Assembly: GCF_004770995.1 (NCBI RefSeq)
Contig: NZ_RQHW01000028.1
Span: 201,486-265,485, forward strand
Length of the DNA: 64,000 nt
Origin: Leptospira idonii
Lineage (GTDB): Bacteria > Spirochaetota > Leptospiria > Leptospirales > Leptospiraceae
Direction of reading: 5' to 3'
Each line of letters opens with the position of its first letter. Within the stretch, counting starts at the first letter, position 1. Under the pieces are notes generated by a model, which was given only the letters and a program-made list of their open reading frames with translations, was not told where the DNA came from and did no database searches. Of this stretch, positions 37,103 to 46,899 are shown piece by piece. The position numbers were made by a program, and so were the translations under genes.

Positions 37103-37900
37103 ATGGAATGGAAAGATAAAGTGGTTTGGGTCACCGGTGCCTCTTCCGGCATGGGTGAGGAAATGGTGAAAGAGCTGGCGGGAAAAGGCGCCAAGGTGAT
37201 TTTGTCGTCCCGCAACCGGGAAGAACTTTCCAGAGTACAAAAAGAGGCGGGTCTTTCGGATCAAAATTCATTAATCCTCCCCTTGGATTTAGAGAAATAC
37301 GAAACACTTTCCAAGTCCGTTCCTGCTGCCTTGAAGAAATGGGGTAAGGTGGATGCTCTCATCAACAACGGAGGGATCAGCCAAAGGGATCTGGCAGAAA
37401 ATACCTCTCTCTCCGTTACTGAAAAAATCATGAATGTGAACTTTTACGGCGCCATCGCTTTGACTATGGCTTTGTATCCGCATTTTAAGGAAAACCGATC
37501 TGGAATCATTGCGGTGATTTCCAGCGTGGCCGGTAAAACGGGAACCAGGCTACGATCTTCCTACTCTGCCAGTAAACATGCGTTACATGGTTATTTCGAC
37601 AGTCTGCGGGCAGAAAGCCATGCCTTTGGGATTCAAGTTTCTTTGATCTGTCCCGGTTTTGTAAGAACTAAAATTTCCTACAACGCACTTGTCGGATCCG
37701 GCAAAACGCATAACAAGATGGACGATGCTTTAGCGAAAGGTTTGGATCCGAACCAAACCGCAAAACGTATTTTAGACAGTATCGCAAGAGGGAAGGATGA
37801 AGTAGTCATAGGAGGATTCCAAGAGACCATGGCTACCTATCTGAAGCGTTTTTTTCCGGGACTTCTTACTAAAATTCTTAGAAACGCAAAAGTGACCTAA
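37103..37900 (+). CDS. Short-chain dehydrogenase/reductase
   Basis: This 265-residue enzyme has the NAD(P)-binding motif TGASSGMG (11-18), an NNGG motif (INNGGIS, 88-94), and the catalytic set Ser141, Tyr154 and Lys158 (YSASK). The extended C-terminus and the SLICPGFVRTKISYNAL stretch resemble the DHRS7-like group that acts on lipids or retinoid-type ketones. Its substrate cannot be assigned. It is followed 2 bp later by an unknown gene, so the two are probably cotranscribed. Confidence 0.92.
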   Translation: MEWKDKVVWVTGASSGMGEEMVKELAGKGAKVILSSRNREELSRVQKEAGLSDQNSLILPLDLEKYETLSKSVPAALKKWGKVDALINNGGISQRDLAENTSLSVTEKIMNVNFYGAIALTMALYPHFKENRSGIIAVISSVAGKTGTRLRSSYSASKHALHGYFDSLRAESHAFGIQVSLICPGFVRTKISYNALVGSGKTHNKMDDALAKGLDPNQTAKRILDSIARGKDEVVIGGFQETMATYLKRFFPGLLTKILRNAKVT

Positions 37901-37902
37901 CA

Positions 37903-38607
37903 ATGCCTTGGACGGAAGGAAAACCTTACGGCTCTTTTAAAAAGATACTTTTAGAACCTGCTTCTTTGGCGCAGGAGGCGAAAGTTTTGGCAGAATCTAT
38001 TGCAGAATTACTTTCTCTTTGGAAAGCAGAATCTTTGTCGGATGCGGAAACTGCACTTCGTTTTGTGCTTCTGCATTTGGAATATAGAGCCGGTTCCAGA
38101 GCCTATTTGAAAACGGGTAAAAATCTTCCTCCTAAAGAACCGATTCTGCCTTTTCTGGAGACAGCTCGATTTTTCGGAATGCCTGATACGGTGAGGCAGG
38201 CTCTTTGGAAATGGAATGCGGGAGAGTGGGACATTCGTTTGGTGGATTTTCATCCTACAGGCAAAGAAATGCTTTATTCCCAAAGTATGGGCTATCGTCT
38301 AACTACGATTGATTGGGAAGCTTGTCTCTCAGGACAGCTTGTGGAGGAAAAAAGAGATTCTTTCGAACATCTTCTCCATGACTTAGCACATGCATTTATG
38401 TTTTTTCGGGAAGATTACGATCATATCGGGCAAGTGAATTTTTTTAAAGCGATGTATTCCGAATTCTCCCACTTCGAAACTTTTTTGGTCTCCGATTCCG
38501 AATTCAAAAGAAAATTCGAATATTGTATTTCCGATATGAATTCTCATCCTGCTCATTTGGAAGCTTATTGGAAAGCAATCCGAAGAGAAGCCGGCATTCC
38601 CGTCTGA
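37903..38607 (+). CDS. Protein of unknown function with His-rich motif
   Basis: I do not recognise this 234-residue soluble protein. Notable is HLLHDLAHAFMFF (about residues 152-164) with three His and an Asp, which could bind a metal ion. FDSDMNSH-like acidic and His residues recur later (ISDMNSHPAHLEAYW). It has no signal peptide. It follows the SDR gene by 2 bp and precedes a TonB-dependent receptor by 17 bp. Confidence 0.8.
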   Translation: MPWTEGKPYGSFKKILLEPASLAQEAKVLAESIAELLSLWKAESLSDAETALRFVLLHLEYRAGSRAYLKTGKNLPPKEPILPFLETARFFGMPDTVRQALWKWNAGEWDIRLVDFHPTGKEMLYSQSMGYRLTTIDWEACLSGQLVEEKRDSFEHLLHDLAHAFMFFREDYDHIGQVNFFKAMYSEFSHFETFLVSDSEFKRKFEYCISDMNSHPAHLEAYWKAIRREAGIPV

Positions 38608-38624
38608 TTGGCACATAAGATACA

Positions 38625-41303
38625 ATGAACCTTCTGCGATCGATTTTTTTGTTTTCCTGCTTAACGTTCGCATTCTGTTTTCTTTTCGTTTTTTCCATCC
38701 GAGCGCAGGCACAAGGAATCCTGGAAGTTAAGATTCGTTTGGTGCGATCGCAATCCGGCAAACCTGTTTCGAATGCGGTAGTGGTTTCCAAACAAGCAGG
38801 GGCGGCGGGTACTTCCGATGCGGAAGGGCTGGTGGTTCTGAAATTTCCCGGTTCGGGGTATTACCAACTTCGTATCGCCACTTCGGATAAAGTGGAGGTT
38901 GTGACGAAGGAAATACGTTACAATAAACAGGAGATTTTGGTTGCGTTAGCCGAGTCAGTGGGATCTTCGGGGATCGTAGTGAGTGGGGAAAGGGATAAAA
39001 CTCCTCTTTCTCGTTACGGTTTGGTTCAAGACGAAATCAAAAGAATTCCGGGTGTGGCAGGGGATTCTTTAAAAGCGATTCAAACCATTCCTGGAATTGC
39101 GATCGGCGTCCCCGTAGGAGTTCTTCCTACCGTGTTTACTAACGTAAGTAATTCGCTCACGGGAGTTCCTTATTCCAACAGTGAAAGAGGGGATCTTTCT
39201 TTGAGGGGAGGAGGAACCAGACAAAATCAATATTTTTTTGACGGTTTCCCTCTTCCTTATCCATTCCATTTGGGGAATCAATCTTCCGTATTGAATAATA
39301 ATCTAATTCGTTCCTTCGACGTATATACGGGAGCGTTCCCTTCTAAATACGGTTTTGCTACGGGAGGGATTATCGCCATCGAAGGCACGGATAAAGTGGA
39401 ATCGAATCGATCGGTTGTGAATGTGAATTTCTTTTTGGCGGATATTTACAACCAAACTAAGATTAATCCTTCTTTATCAATGGTAAGTTCCGGTAGAAAA
39501 AACTATCCGAATCTTGTTTTGTTACAGGCGTATCCTGCGGGGATTCCGGAAGATGCTAAGTTTGCAGAATACCAAGACTTTCAATGGAAGATGATATGGG
39601 ATATCTCGAACGAACACAAACTTACCGTTCAAACTTTCGGAACTAGAGACAGACAGGCTTATACGAAACAACAGGCGAATTATGAAAGAGGCGGATCCGA
39701 TCCCAGACCTCCTACGGGATTGGATCGTAATTTTAGAACGGACGGGATCAGGCATATCTGGAAAGGAAAGTGGTTTCGAAATTCCATTTCGTATTCCAGG
39801 ACGGAGTTCAATGAATTTTTCGAAGTCAGGGTGTCCAATCCTGCCACTGCCGAAACGATCTTCGGCCTTCAAAACAGAACCTCGGATTACATTACTTATG
39901 CGGAAGAAAGATTGGAGTTGGATCTGATCGAAGAACATCTTAGATTCGAAGGAGGTTTACAGTTCAGAGGAAGGGAAACGAACTTAAAAGGGGAAAATAT
40001 CAGTTCCGCAAATCCTTTGTTCGGTGATATATTTAATAATTTATTGAATTCCAGCGCTCAGTTTCGTTCCGTAATCGATGGAGACAGAATCAGATACAAC
40101 GAACTGGCAGGATTCGGAGAATTCCAAGTGAAATGGCAAGGAATTCGCTTCCATCCAGGTGCGAGGGTTGATACATATTCCGGAAGCGGAGAAAAAAATC
40201 TATCTCCAAGAATCACCGGAGGATATGTTTTCGAGTCTACGAAAACATCCATACTCGCAGGCCACGGAGTGCATTACAACTCACCCGTTTCCGTGGAACA
40301 GCTTTCCACTAGATCCGGCAACCCCAACCTGTTTATGGAAAGATCGGAGCACAATTCGTTAGGAGTGTCTCAGGAAATCGGCCAAGGCTGGCTGATCAAA
40401 GTAGAAGGGTTTCATAATATCTTCCAAAACATCATCGTTGCAGATAACTATGCGATCGATCCTTATTCGCCTAATACTGATTTGAGATTGGTGGTAAATA
40501 ATCCGACGAATGCTCAAAGAAATCCTTTTATCCCTAGAAATTTGAATTATTCGAACTCAGGATACGGTCATTCGGAAGGAATTGAAATCTTTATCAAAAA
40601 ATCCAGAAACCCCAGAGAAGAGTCTGGGAGTTTCGGATGGATTTCTTATACGAATTCGATCACCAAAAGAATCAACAACCAACCTCGACTTACCAGCACT
40701 CAATCGAGTGATAGAGCATTGGCGAACAGCACACGCACTTTGCTTTCCCAAGGAAAGTTAGGTACCAATTATATCAATTATTACGACGACAACAGTTATG
40801 AAGTTCTTTATAATAATGATAAGGAAGAATTGTACGATCTGGATCGAACCCATATATTGAACTGCGTATTCGGATATCGATTTAATCCGGACTGGCAGAT
40901 AGGAGGAAGGTTTCGCTATTTTTCTGGAACACCTTACACCCCTATTGTGAGTGCGGACAGAGCAAGCCAGGCAGCGACCTTCGGAGTAAATTTATATTTT
41001 CCCAAATATTCGGACAATTACAACAGCGATCGTTTTCGGCCGTTTCATCAAATCGACATTCGAATCGATATGTTCGATCATTACTCCTGGGGTTATATCA
41101 ATGTGTATTTGGAATTGGTGAATTTTTACGGAAGAATGAACCAAGACGGATACAACTTCGATAATTTTAAAGCCTACCAAAGAGGAGTGAACCCTTCCGC
41201 AACGTACGATACAGTGAACTCTCCTTATATCCAATCCCAGAGGCCGAACGGGAGCCCCATCAATCTTCCTCTGATCAATTTAGGAATGGAGGCGAGGTTT
41301 TGA
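38625..41303 (+). CDS. TonB-dependent outer-membrane receptor with carboxypeptidase-regulatory-like domain
   Basis: This 892-residue protein has a signal peptide (to about residue 28), a CarboxypepD_reg-type Ig domain at about 30-105 (GKPVSNAVVVSKQAG), and a plug domain (IKRIPGVAGDSLKAIQTIPG; RGGGTRQNQYFFDGFPL). A large 22-strand-type barrel follows, ending in an aromatic residue (MEARF). It should import a substrate such as an iron complex or another nutrient; nothing nearby identifies it. The stop overlaps the next lipoprotein gene (TTGA), which suggests a surface partner. Confidence 0.93.
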   Translation: MNLLRSIFLFSCLTFAFCFLFVFSIRAQAQGILEVKIRLVRSQSGKPVSNAVVVSKQAGAAGTSDAEGLVVLKFPGSGYYQLRIATSDKVEVVTKEIRYNKQEILVALAESVGSSGIVVSGERDKTPLSRYGLVQDEIKRIPGVAGDSLKAIQTIPGIAIGVPVGVLPTVFTNVSNSLTGVPYSNSERGDLSLRGGGTRQNQYFFDGFPLPYPFHLGNQSSVLNNNLIRSFDVYTGAFPSKYGFATGGIIAIEGTDKVESNRSVVNVNFFLADIYNQTKINPSLSMVSSGRKNYPNLVLLQAYPAGIPEDAKFAEYQDFQWKMIWDISNEHKLTVQTFGTRDRQAYTKQQANYERGGSDPRPPTGLDRNFRTDGIRHIWKGKWFRNSISYSRTEFNEFFEVRVSNPATAETIFGLQNRTSDYITYAEERLELDLIEEHLRFEGGLQFRGRETNLKGENISSANPLFGDIFNNLLNSSAQFRSVIDGDRIRYNELAGFGEFQVKWQGIRFHPGARVDTYSGSGEKNLSPRITGGYVFESTKTSILAGHGVHYNSPVSVEQLSTRSGNPNLFMERSEHNSLGVSQEIGQGWLIKVEGFHNIFQNIIVADNYAIDPYSPNTDLRLVVNNPTNAQRNPFIPRNLNYSNSGYGHSEGIEIFIKKSRNPREESGSFGWISYTNSITKRINNQPRLTSTQSSDRALANSTRTLLSQGKLGTNYINYYDDNSYEVLYNNDKEELYDLDRTHILNCVFGYRFNPDWQIGGRFRYFSGTPYTPIVSADRASQAATFGVNLYFPKYSDNYNSDRFRPFHQIDIRIDMFDHYSWGYINVYLELVNFYGRMNQDGYNFDNFKAYQRGVNPSATYDTVNSPYIQSQRPNGSPINLPLINLGMEARF

Positions 41304-41962
41304 AACGTAAATTCCTTTCAATCCTACATTTAACATTTGTTTTATTTTTTTGTTTTTCTTTCGTTTTTTGCGAGGACGGAGAAGAATTGAAGAAAAAAAA
41401 GAATAACGATACTTTGTTTTTCACTATGATCCTTTCCGACTTTAGGATGCAAGGGAACTGTTTGAAATCGGTCTCTTCCGGTTCTACCGTAACTAGAACT
41501 TGTTCCAGATATCCAAGAGGATATTGTTTTATCAATTTGTACATCCGAACGAAAGAAGAGGCTGCTAGTTCTCTGAATGCGGGCAGAAAAATCATAGAAA
41601 GAGTTTCCTTATGTCAAGAAAGTCTGGTTCTATCCGGTGTGCCTGCCGTAAAACAGACTACAGCCGAAGAGGAAAATCAAATCAGGGCAAATTACGGTTT
41701 TGAAGTTGTGAATTCATGCGAAGAAGCAGGTGTTTCCTTGGTAAGTTCGAAACGATTGGCAAGTTACGAAGAACTTTTGTTTTTGGAATCCGTGAGAGGC
41801 AAGGTGGCTCGTGCCGCTTGGACGATCTCTAAAAACCCTTTCCTTTCCGCAGCTTCCAGAAATAACGCAAACTCTTGTTTGGAAAAGGAATTTACTCCCT
41901 CCGAGAAGGATTTGGCCAAACAAGTCGTAGAAACGACTTTGCTTTTAGAAGTGGGTTTTTAA
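41300..41962 (+). CDS. Lipoprotein cotranslated with the TonB-dependent receptor
   Basis: This 220-residue protein has a hydrophobic leader ending in a spirochaetal lipobox (SFVFC, Cys at 24), then a polar protein with at least six further Cys residues that could form disulfides (GNCLKS, TCSRYPRGYC, SLCQES, NSCEEA, NSCLEK). The TTG start overlaps the receptor stop. By position it may be a surface-exposed accessory that captures the receptor's substrate. That role is inferred. No family is recognised. Confidence 0.8.
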   Translation: MKRKFLSILHLTFVLFFCFSFVFCEDGEELKKKKNNDTLFFTMILSDFRMQGNCLKSVSSGSTVTRTCSRYPRGYCFINLYIRTKEEAASSLNAGRKIIERVSLCQESLVLSGVPAVKQTTAEEENQIRANYGFEVVNSCEEAGVSLVSSKRLASYEELLFLESVRGKVARAAWTISKNPFLSAASRNNANSCLEKEFTPSEKDLAKQVVETTLLLEVGF

Positions 41963-42032
41963 TTGAGTTTATTTTTTTTGCAGTTAGGTGAAGGTTGGGC
42001 TTGGCTCGAACCTTGCTCGGTGGATGTCGGGT

Positions 42033-42392
42033 TTAGCTCAATTTCGGATTGGATTTATGTCTTTCCGAATCTCGTTTCGTGTTTTTATTCAAAGTTTGGC
42101 GGATACAATCTTCTAAAGAAAGTCCCATTTGATTGGCCAGGCAGGTGAGTACGAAAAGAATGTCTCCTATCTCTAAAGGGATGTTATCTTTGGACTCTCC
42201 TTTTTTGAAAGATTGATCCCCGTAAGTTCTTGCCATCAGTCGGGAAAGTTCTCCCACTTCTTCTACAAGAATCGCCAGGTTGGTCATTTCCGAAAAGTAA
42301 CGAACCCCGATGGAATTGATCCATTCATCCACCGATTTTTGCATTTGATTGAGAGTGAGTTCATTTGGTTCCAAGTCTATTCTCCAAAGCAT
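42033..42392 (-). CDS. MazG-like nucleotide pyrophosphohydrolase
   Basis: This 119-residue protein shows the MazG acidic clusters LVEEVGELSRLM and LEIGDILFVLTCLANQ that bind magnesium and dNTP-type substrates. The opening LTLNQMQKSVDEWI matches the family. Its start overlaps the upstream SGNH gene by 32 bp; a start at 42344 would remove the overlap but cut the conserved first helix. It hydrolyses (d)NTPs in house-cleaning. Its place at the end of a glycan operon may only be positional. Confidence 0.88.
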   Translation of the reverse strand: MLWRIDLEPNELTLNQMQKSVDEWINSIGVRYFSEMTNLAILVEEVGELSRLMARTYGDQSFKKGESKDNIPLEIGDILFVLTCLANQMGLSLEDCIRQTLNKNTKRDSERHKSNPKLS

Positions 42393-43497
42393 TCGATAAG
42401 ATGTATGTGAACTTTTCCATTCCCGCTTTGTTTAAGTGAATCAAGTCGAAACAATATTCCCCGTTGTCTGTTCCTAAGGAATCTTGCAGGTCGATTTGAT
42501 CTAATGTTTGATAGGGGGAAAGCGCTTCCGTCAGTCCTTTTTCCCAAACTAACATTCTTTCTTTGCTATTGAACTCCCGAATGGCTGTGGAGTAGGGAGC
42601 GAATATATCGATGATATGGATTTTCCTTTCTCCTATAAGAGAGTACATCTTTTTTAATCTTCGGAAGTAACGTTTTGTATCTTCCGTATCTTTAGGATCT
42701 TTTGGTACGGTGCTTGCGACCCCGCAGGTTTCGTGGATCATCCTTCTATGATCAAAATTCGATTCCGCAGGAATGGGAAAAGAGGAATCGAATTTGGTGA
42801 TCTCAAGACAGTTTTCTAAGCTTGTGATATGGTAAGGTCCCATGGATTCTATATTGTCGTTTTCATAGTCCCAAGGATTCAAATTCGGATTCTTATTTTT
42901 ACGTGCGATCGCTTTCAATCTTTCGTTGAAGTTGATGAATAGATCCGCTAGATCTTTTCTATAGGCGATGGATTTGAGAGCCAGAAAAAAATAATTATTA
43001 GGTTTGGGCTCGTATTCGAATTCTCCGATAAGGGGAATCGCTCTGAAATTTCCAAGTTCAGATAACATAGCTAAGGTGGGATCGATCGCTTCCGTTCTAT
43101 CCACCCATGCCATTCCAGGTTCCAAAATATGAAGGACATATTTTACGTTAGGAAATTGATCCAAATATTTTTCCAGAATGCGGTGCTGCACTACCAGTTC
43201 GGAACCTCGTATTGCGATGGACTGTGCTTTCCATCCTTTTGCCTTCAGCTCTTCGTTTAAGATCCGTACACTGATCCCTTCGAAGGCCACGGATGTCCCT
43301 ACGATCAATATATCAGGATTCAATACGTCTCTGTTCTTTAGAACATGATCCGTGACTCTGTTTACATTGGATGCATAGGAATTTTTTTTCAACATCGGTT
43401 TGTAAATGCCGGATTGCAATAGAACTTCTACGAAGAGAAGGATTACCAATGCAAAGATAAGTCTTTTATCGAGTAAAAAGGATTTCAGTTCTTTCAT
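42361..43497 (-). CDS. SGNH-like exported partner of MBOAT copy 2
   Basis: This 378-residue protein has an N-terminal signal anchor (LIFALVILLFVEVLLQSGIY), a nucleophile block PDILIVGTSVAFEGISVRIL, and a C-terminal CFDLIHLNKAGMEKF with the Asp-x-x-His pair of SGNH hydrolases. It lies 5 bp after the second MBOAT gene, so the two form an acyl-transfer pair like AlgI with AlgJ or DltB with DltD. It shares the layout, but little sequence, with the protein at 24071-25618. Confidence 0.82.
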   Translation of the reverse strand: MKELKSFLLDKRLIFALVILLFVEVLLQSGIYKPMLKKNSYASNVNRVTDHVLKNRDVLNPDILIVGTSVAFEGISVRILNEELKAKGWKAQSIAIRGSELVVQHRILEKYLDQFPNVKYVLHILEPGMAWVDRTEAIDPTLAMLSELGNFRAIPLIGEFEYEPKPNNYFFLALKSIAYRKDLADLFINFNERLKAIARKNKNPNLNPWDYENDNIESMGPYHITSLENCLEITKFDSSFPIPAESNFDHRRMIHETCGVASTVPKDPKDTEDTKRYFRRLKKMYSLIGERKIHIIDIFAPYSTAIREFNSKERMLVWEKGLTEALSPYQTLDQIDLQDSLGTDNGEYCFDLIHLNKAGMEKFTYILSNALENRLGTK

Positions 43498-43502
43498 AAT
43501 TT

Positions 43503-44999
43503 TTAAAACACAAAGTAGAGAAAATTCTGACTTTCTGTGACTCCGAAAAATAAGAGTAAATAAACATTCACGATTACGAATGCGGTATATTTGAAACGAT
43601 TGCCTTCGAATAGAGTAGGAACTTGTCTTTTTGAAAATACGTAACTAGCTAAAAAGCAGATGAAAAGTAAAATTCCATAATGGTAATTGTTCCATCGAAG
43701 AAGGGGTTGGTCGTTTCCTTGGAGGAAGATAAGTCCTTTCATCATCTCCACAGCCTTTGTCATCGTTTCTGCACGGAACATGATGAACCCGAAAGAGAGA
43801 CAGAACATTGTGAACACTCTTGCGAACAGATCGTACAACTTTCCTCCCTTTTCATTCAAGAAGGCGGCGGTGTTCGTTTGGCTGTAGAATTTATGTCCGA
43901 GCAACATCACTCCCTGCCAAATTCCCCAGCCGACGAAGTGGTAAGCCGCTCCGTGCCAAAGGCCTGCGAACAGCCAAGTGATCATAATGTTTCGCATATA
44001 GGTTAAAGTGGATCCTCTGGAACCGCCTAATGGAATGTATATGTAGTCACGAATCCATGTGGAAAAGGAAATATGCCACCTGGACCAATGGTCAGCTATG
44101 TTTCTGCAGGACATAGGGAAGTTGAAGTTAGGATTGAATTGAAACCCGAAAAGTCTTGCCACACCGATAGCTATGTCCGTGTATCCTGCGAAGTCGAAAT
44201 AAATCTGCCAGCCGAAAGCCAAAGAAGCAGTCCACATTTCGATGGGATTTAAGTTTTGATAGTTTGCGAAGGAAGCGTCTACCACCTTGGCAAGGTTATC
44301 TGCGAACACCATCTTTCTTGTGAAACCGATCAGAATGAGGCAGAAAGCCGCATCTATATTCTCTTTATGAACGGAAAGTCTGTGATCCAGATCCCGGAAG
44401 AATGTTTCTGCACGAACGATAGGTCCTGCTACAAGTTGAGGAAAGAAGGCAACATAAAGGGAAAAATCCAGAAACGATTTTCTAGCTTCCGTTTTGCGGT
44501 TGAACACATCTATCGTGTAACTCATGGACTGGAAGGTGTAGAAAGAGATCCCTACGGGGAGAATGATGTTTTGGTTTTCAAACTTAAATCCGTTGAATAC
44601 ATTCAAGTCGTTGAAAAGTCCCAGTAAAAAGTCCGTATATTTGAAAAAACCTAACGTGCCTAAGTTGACCACAAGGGAAACGATCAACAATAGTTTTCTC
44701 GTTTTATCCCCATCCTCTTTGGATTCGATCCATTTAGCCGCGAAGTAATCCACGACTGTGGAAAAAAGAAGGATGCATACGTAAGGATTGAAATGGAAAT
44801 CGCAGTAAAGAATATCTACGTAGTATTTAATCCCGGAAGTTGCAGGTGCTTCGCACCGTATCGAACTGGGATGCCAAGCCATATAAAAATAATAACTGGC
44901 AAGTAGGAAAAACAAACGTTGCCATTTGTTCTTGAGAAGATTCCCAACGATGATGGTAAAAACAAAAAATACAATGAATTCAAAAGAGTTAAATAACAT
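43503..44999 (-). CDS. MBOAT-family O-acyltransferase, copy 2
   Basis: This 498-residue polytopic protein has the same landmarks as copy 1: VGISFYTFQSMSYTIDVF, FFPQLVAGPIVRAE, DFAGYTDIAIGVARLFG, HWSRWHISFSTWIRDYIY, and the catalytic His in GLWHGAAYHFVGWG. It differs from copy 1 by a periplasmic insert near residues 50-75. It has a good ribosome-binding site (AGGA). It sits inside the glycan operon with glycosyltransferases upstream and its SGNH partner downstream, so it probably acylates that glycan. Confidence 0.93.
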   Translation of the reverse strand: MLFNSFEFIVFFVFTIIVGNLLKNKWQRLFFLLASYYFYMAWHPSSIRCEAPATSGIKYYVDILYCDFHFNPYVCILLFSTVVDYFAAKWIESKEDGDKTRKLLLIVSLVVNLGTLGFFKYTDFLLGLFNDLNVFNGFKFENQNIILPVGISFYTFQSMSYTIDVFNRKTEARKSFLDFSLYVAFFPQLVAGPIVRAETFFRDLDHRLSVHKENIDAAFCLILIGFTRKMVFADNLAKVVDASFANYQNLNPIEMWTASLAFGWQIYFDFAGYTDIAIGVARLFGFQFNPNFNFPMSCRNIADHWSRWHISFSTWIRDYIYIPLGGSRGSTLTYMRNIMITWLFAGLWHGAAYHFVGWGIWQGVMLLGHKFYSQTNTAAFLNEKGGKLYDLFARVFTMFCLSFGFIMFRAETMTKAVEMMKGLIFLQGNDQPLLRWNNYHYGILLFICFLASYVFSKRQVPTLFEGNRFKYTAFVIVNVYLLLFFGVTESQNFLYFVF

Positions 45000-45007
45000 A
45001 AGTTTTC

Positions 45008-46291
45008 CTATTTATATATCTTTTCCTCTGCAAGTTTGAGAACGGGGCCTTGGATCCCTTCTATGTATCCGAATTTGGGCCCGACGGATCGGGGGAGTGT
45101 GGAGAATGTAAAATTGGTGATGAAATACAAAGCACCTACGACTGCGTAGGTGGAATGAATGAGTGACTGAGAAAATTTGGGAAGGGAAGGGAAAGATAAC
45201 GATTTCAGGATATAAAAGTTGAGAATCCAAAGAGCAATGGTGGTTCCCACCCAAAACTCGAAGAAATATCCTTCCCACCAAGTGTAAAATCCGATCGACG
45301 GTATCAGCCAAAACAACATAATGAATAATTCTTTTCCGAATTCCTTTCGCATTTTGCGGAAATTCAAAAATCCCAAACTCAAACTAAAAATCCAGAACAA
45401 AAGATGCAGATTGTAGGGAGCGTGGCTGCGGTTCCAGAGGTCGGAAAAGTTCACTCTGAACTTAGGAGCCACGTTTTGGAAAACCAGAAAGGCATCCCCG
45501 ATCCCTCTGTAAAAATAGTGGATATAATTTTTTTCTCCTCCGGAAGTTCCCCATCGATCGATTGCTGCATATAGAAACATCCAAAAGGAAAAATGTTTTT
45601 CGTCTATATTGCCCAATCCTCTTTTTAGGATGATGAATCCTACGAATAGGTAAGAGAGGATGGTAGCGACTCCCAAAGTGAAAAGATAAAGGAAAATGAT
45701 TCGCATCTTTGTTCCGAAGGTTCTTCCGTCCGTCAACAGAACCGCCATCGGCACCATTCCGAAGTGGATCACATTGGATTGGTGAAAGTAGATGGAAAAA
45801 AGTTGAACCACCCAAAGGAAAATCAAATGTTTTCCTTTGAGTCCTTTCCTCATAAAAAATATTGTGAATAGAAACAACAGCGCCATCAGACAGGAATGTA
45901 TGAGCGGGGTGTCATTATGGAGGCTGTAAAACCAAAAGGCTTGGCTCACTTGGATCAGAAACGCCAGAAGAAGCGCAGCGATAAAGTCGTGATAGAGTTT
46001 ATAAAATAACCATGTAAAAGCGCCTAAGAAAAACAAGGCGAATGCGAGTATCCTGAGCCTGAGAAAGAACATAATGTCCGTCGTCGGATATACGTCTTGC
46101 AATAACCTCCAATATAAAAGTCCCGAGGATTCGAACCCTAAATGATGGGGATTGTAAAAAGCGGCTTCTACTTTGTTTTTCTGAATGTTCAGCGCATATA
46201 CGCACGAGTCCCAGTCGAAATTACGGGACATGTACCTCAGATGGAACAGAAGTAATACTAGAATGAAAAGTATAACAACGATTTTTCGCAA
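45008..46291 (-). CDS. Polytopic membrane protein, GT-C glycosyltransferase-like
   Basis: This 427-residue protein has about ten membrane helices. An acidic FDWDSCVYAL motif in the first periplasmic loop resembles the catalytic Asp site of GT-C enzymes, which use lipid-linked sugars. HHLGFESSGLLYW and the C-terminal soluble tail are typical of the group. It lies 8 bp before the MBOAT gene and 14 bp after the 197-residue gene in one operon. The sugar cannot be assigned. Confidence 0.78.
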   Translation of the reverse strand: MRKIVVILFILVLLLFHLRYMSRNFDWDSCVYALNIQKNKVEAAFYNPHHLGFESSGLLYWRLLQDVYPTTDIMFFLRLRILAFALFFLGAFTWLFYKLYHDFIAALLLAFLIQVSQAFWFYSLHNDTPLIHSCLMALLFLFTIFFMRKGLKGKHLIFLWVVQLFSIYFHQSNVIHFGMVPMAVLLTDGRTFGTKMRIIFLYLFTLGVATILSYLFVGFIILKRGLGNIDEKHFSFWMFLYAAIDRWGTSGGEKNYIHYFYRGIGDAFLVFQNVAPKFRVNFSDLWNRSHAPYNLHLLFWIFSLSLGFLNFRKMRKEFGKELFIMLFWLIPSIGFYTWWEGYFFEFWVGTTIALWILNFYILKSLSFPSLPKFSQSLIHSTYAVVGALYFITNFTFSTLPRSVGPKFGYIEGIQGPVLKLAEEKIYK

Positions 46292-46305
46292 GGAAAGAAT
46301 CTGCC

Positions 46306-46899
46306 TTAGTTTCTCTTCAGTATCTTATCCAGGACTGCTTTGTTTTTTCCGTAAGGGAAAAAATAAGGGGAGGAACAAAGTGTTTCTCCGTCCTTTTTCC
46401 ATACCAAGCGGTTGAGCCCCAGATAATCCGTGATTCCGGAATGATTCCATTCCACATGTATGCCTGCTTGTTCTCTGGGGAACTGAGTGAGCTTTTTACC
46501 GAAGCCTGAACTTTTGATCAGCCAAATCTCCGTTTTCAAAAGATAAACTCTTTGGTTCCATTTGGAAAGTAGGGAACCTAAGTCCCAGATCAGTGAAACG
46601 GATATATAAAAGAATACGAATAGAGACAGATATTGATAGTATTTGATTTGATCGAGGAAAGGAATTTTCAACACCTTTGTGATTTCGAGCAAAGCGACGA
46701 ACCAATATAAAAAATCTCCCAGATAGTGGATATTGAGCGCGAATAAGGTGAGAAATCCGAAACAAAGAACCAAAGCGATAACGGAAGGAAGATGATTCGG
46801 ACGGATTTCCTCATAAATAGAAGTTCCGAAAAAACGGACTTTTTTCTTCGCTCTGTATTCATTGAACCAAAAAATTATTTTTTTCCACTTTGATTTCAT
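46306..46899 (-). CDS. Small membrane protein of the glycan operon
   Basis: This 197-residue protein has a basic N-terminus, three or four membrane helices (about 38-115) and a soluble C-terminal domain of about 80 residues (RVYLLKTEIWLIKSSGFG) whose strand pattern recalls bacterial PH-like domains. The function is unknown. It overlaps the GT4 gene by 4 bp and is followed 14 bp later by the GT-C-like gene. A helper or scaffold role in glycan assembly is inference. Confidence 0.75.
   Translation of the reverse strand: MKSKWKKIIFWFNEYRAKKKVRFFGTSIYEEIRPNHLPSVIALVLCFGFLTLFALNIHYLGDFLYWFVALLEITKVLKIPFLDQIKYYQYLSLFVFFYISVSLIWDLGSLLSKWNQRVYLLKTEIWLIKSSGFGKKLTQFPREQAGIHVEWNHSGITDYLGLNRLVWKKDGETLCSSPYFFPYGKNKAVLDKILKRN

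Noticed and set aside
41963..42148. 61-codon plus-strand ORF right after the Cys-rich lipoprotein
   Set aside because: It begins with TTG, overlaps the end of the MazG-like gene on the other strand and has no coding character.
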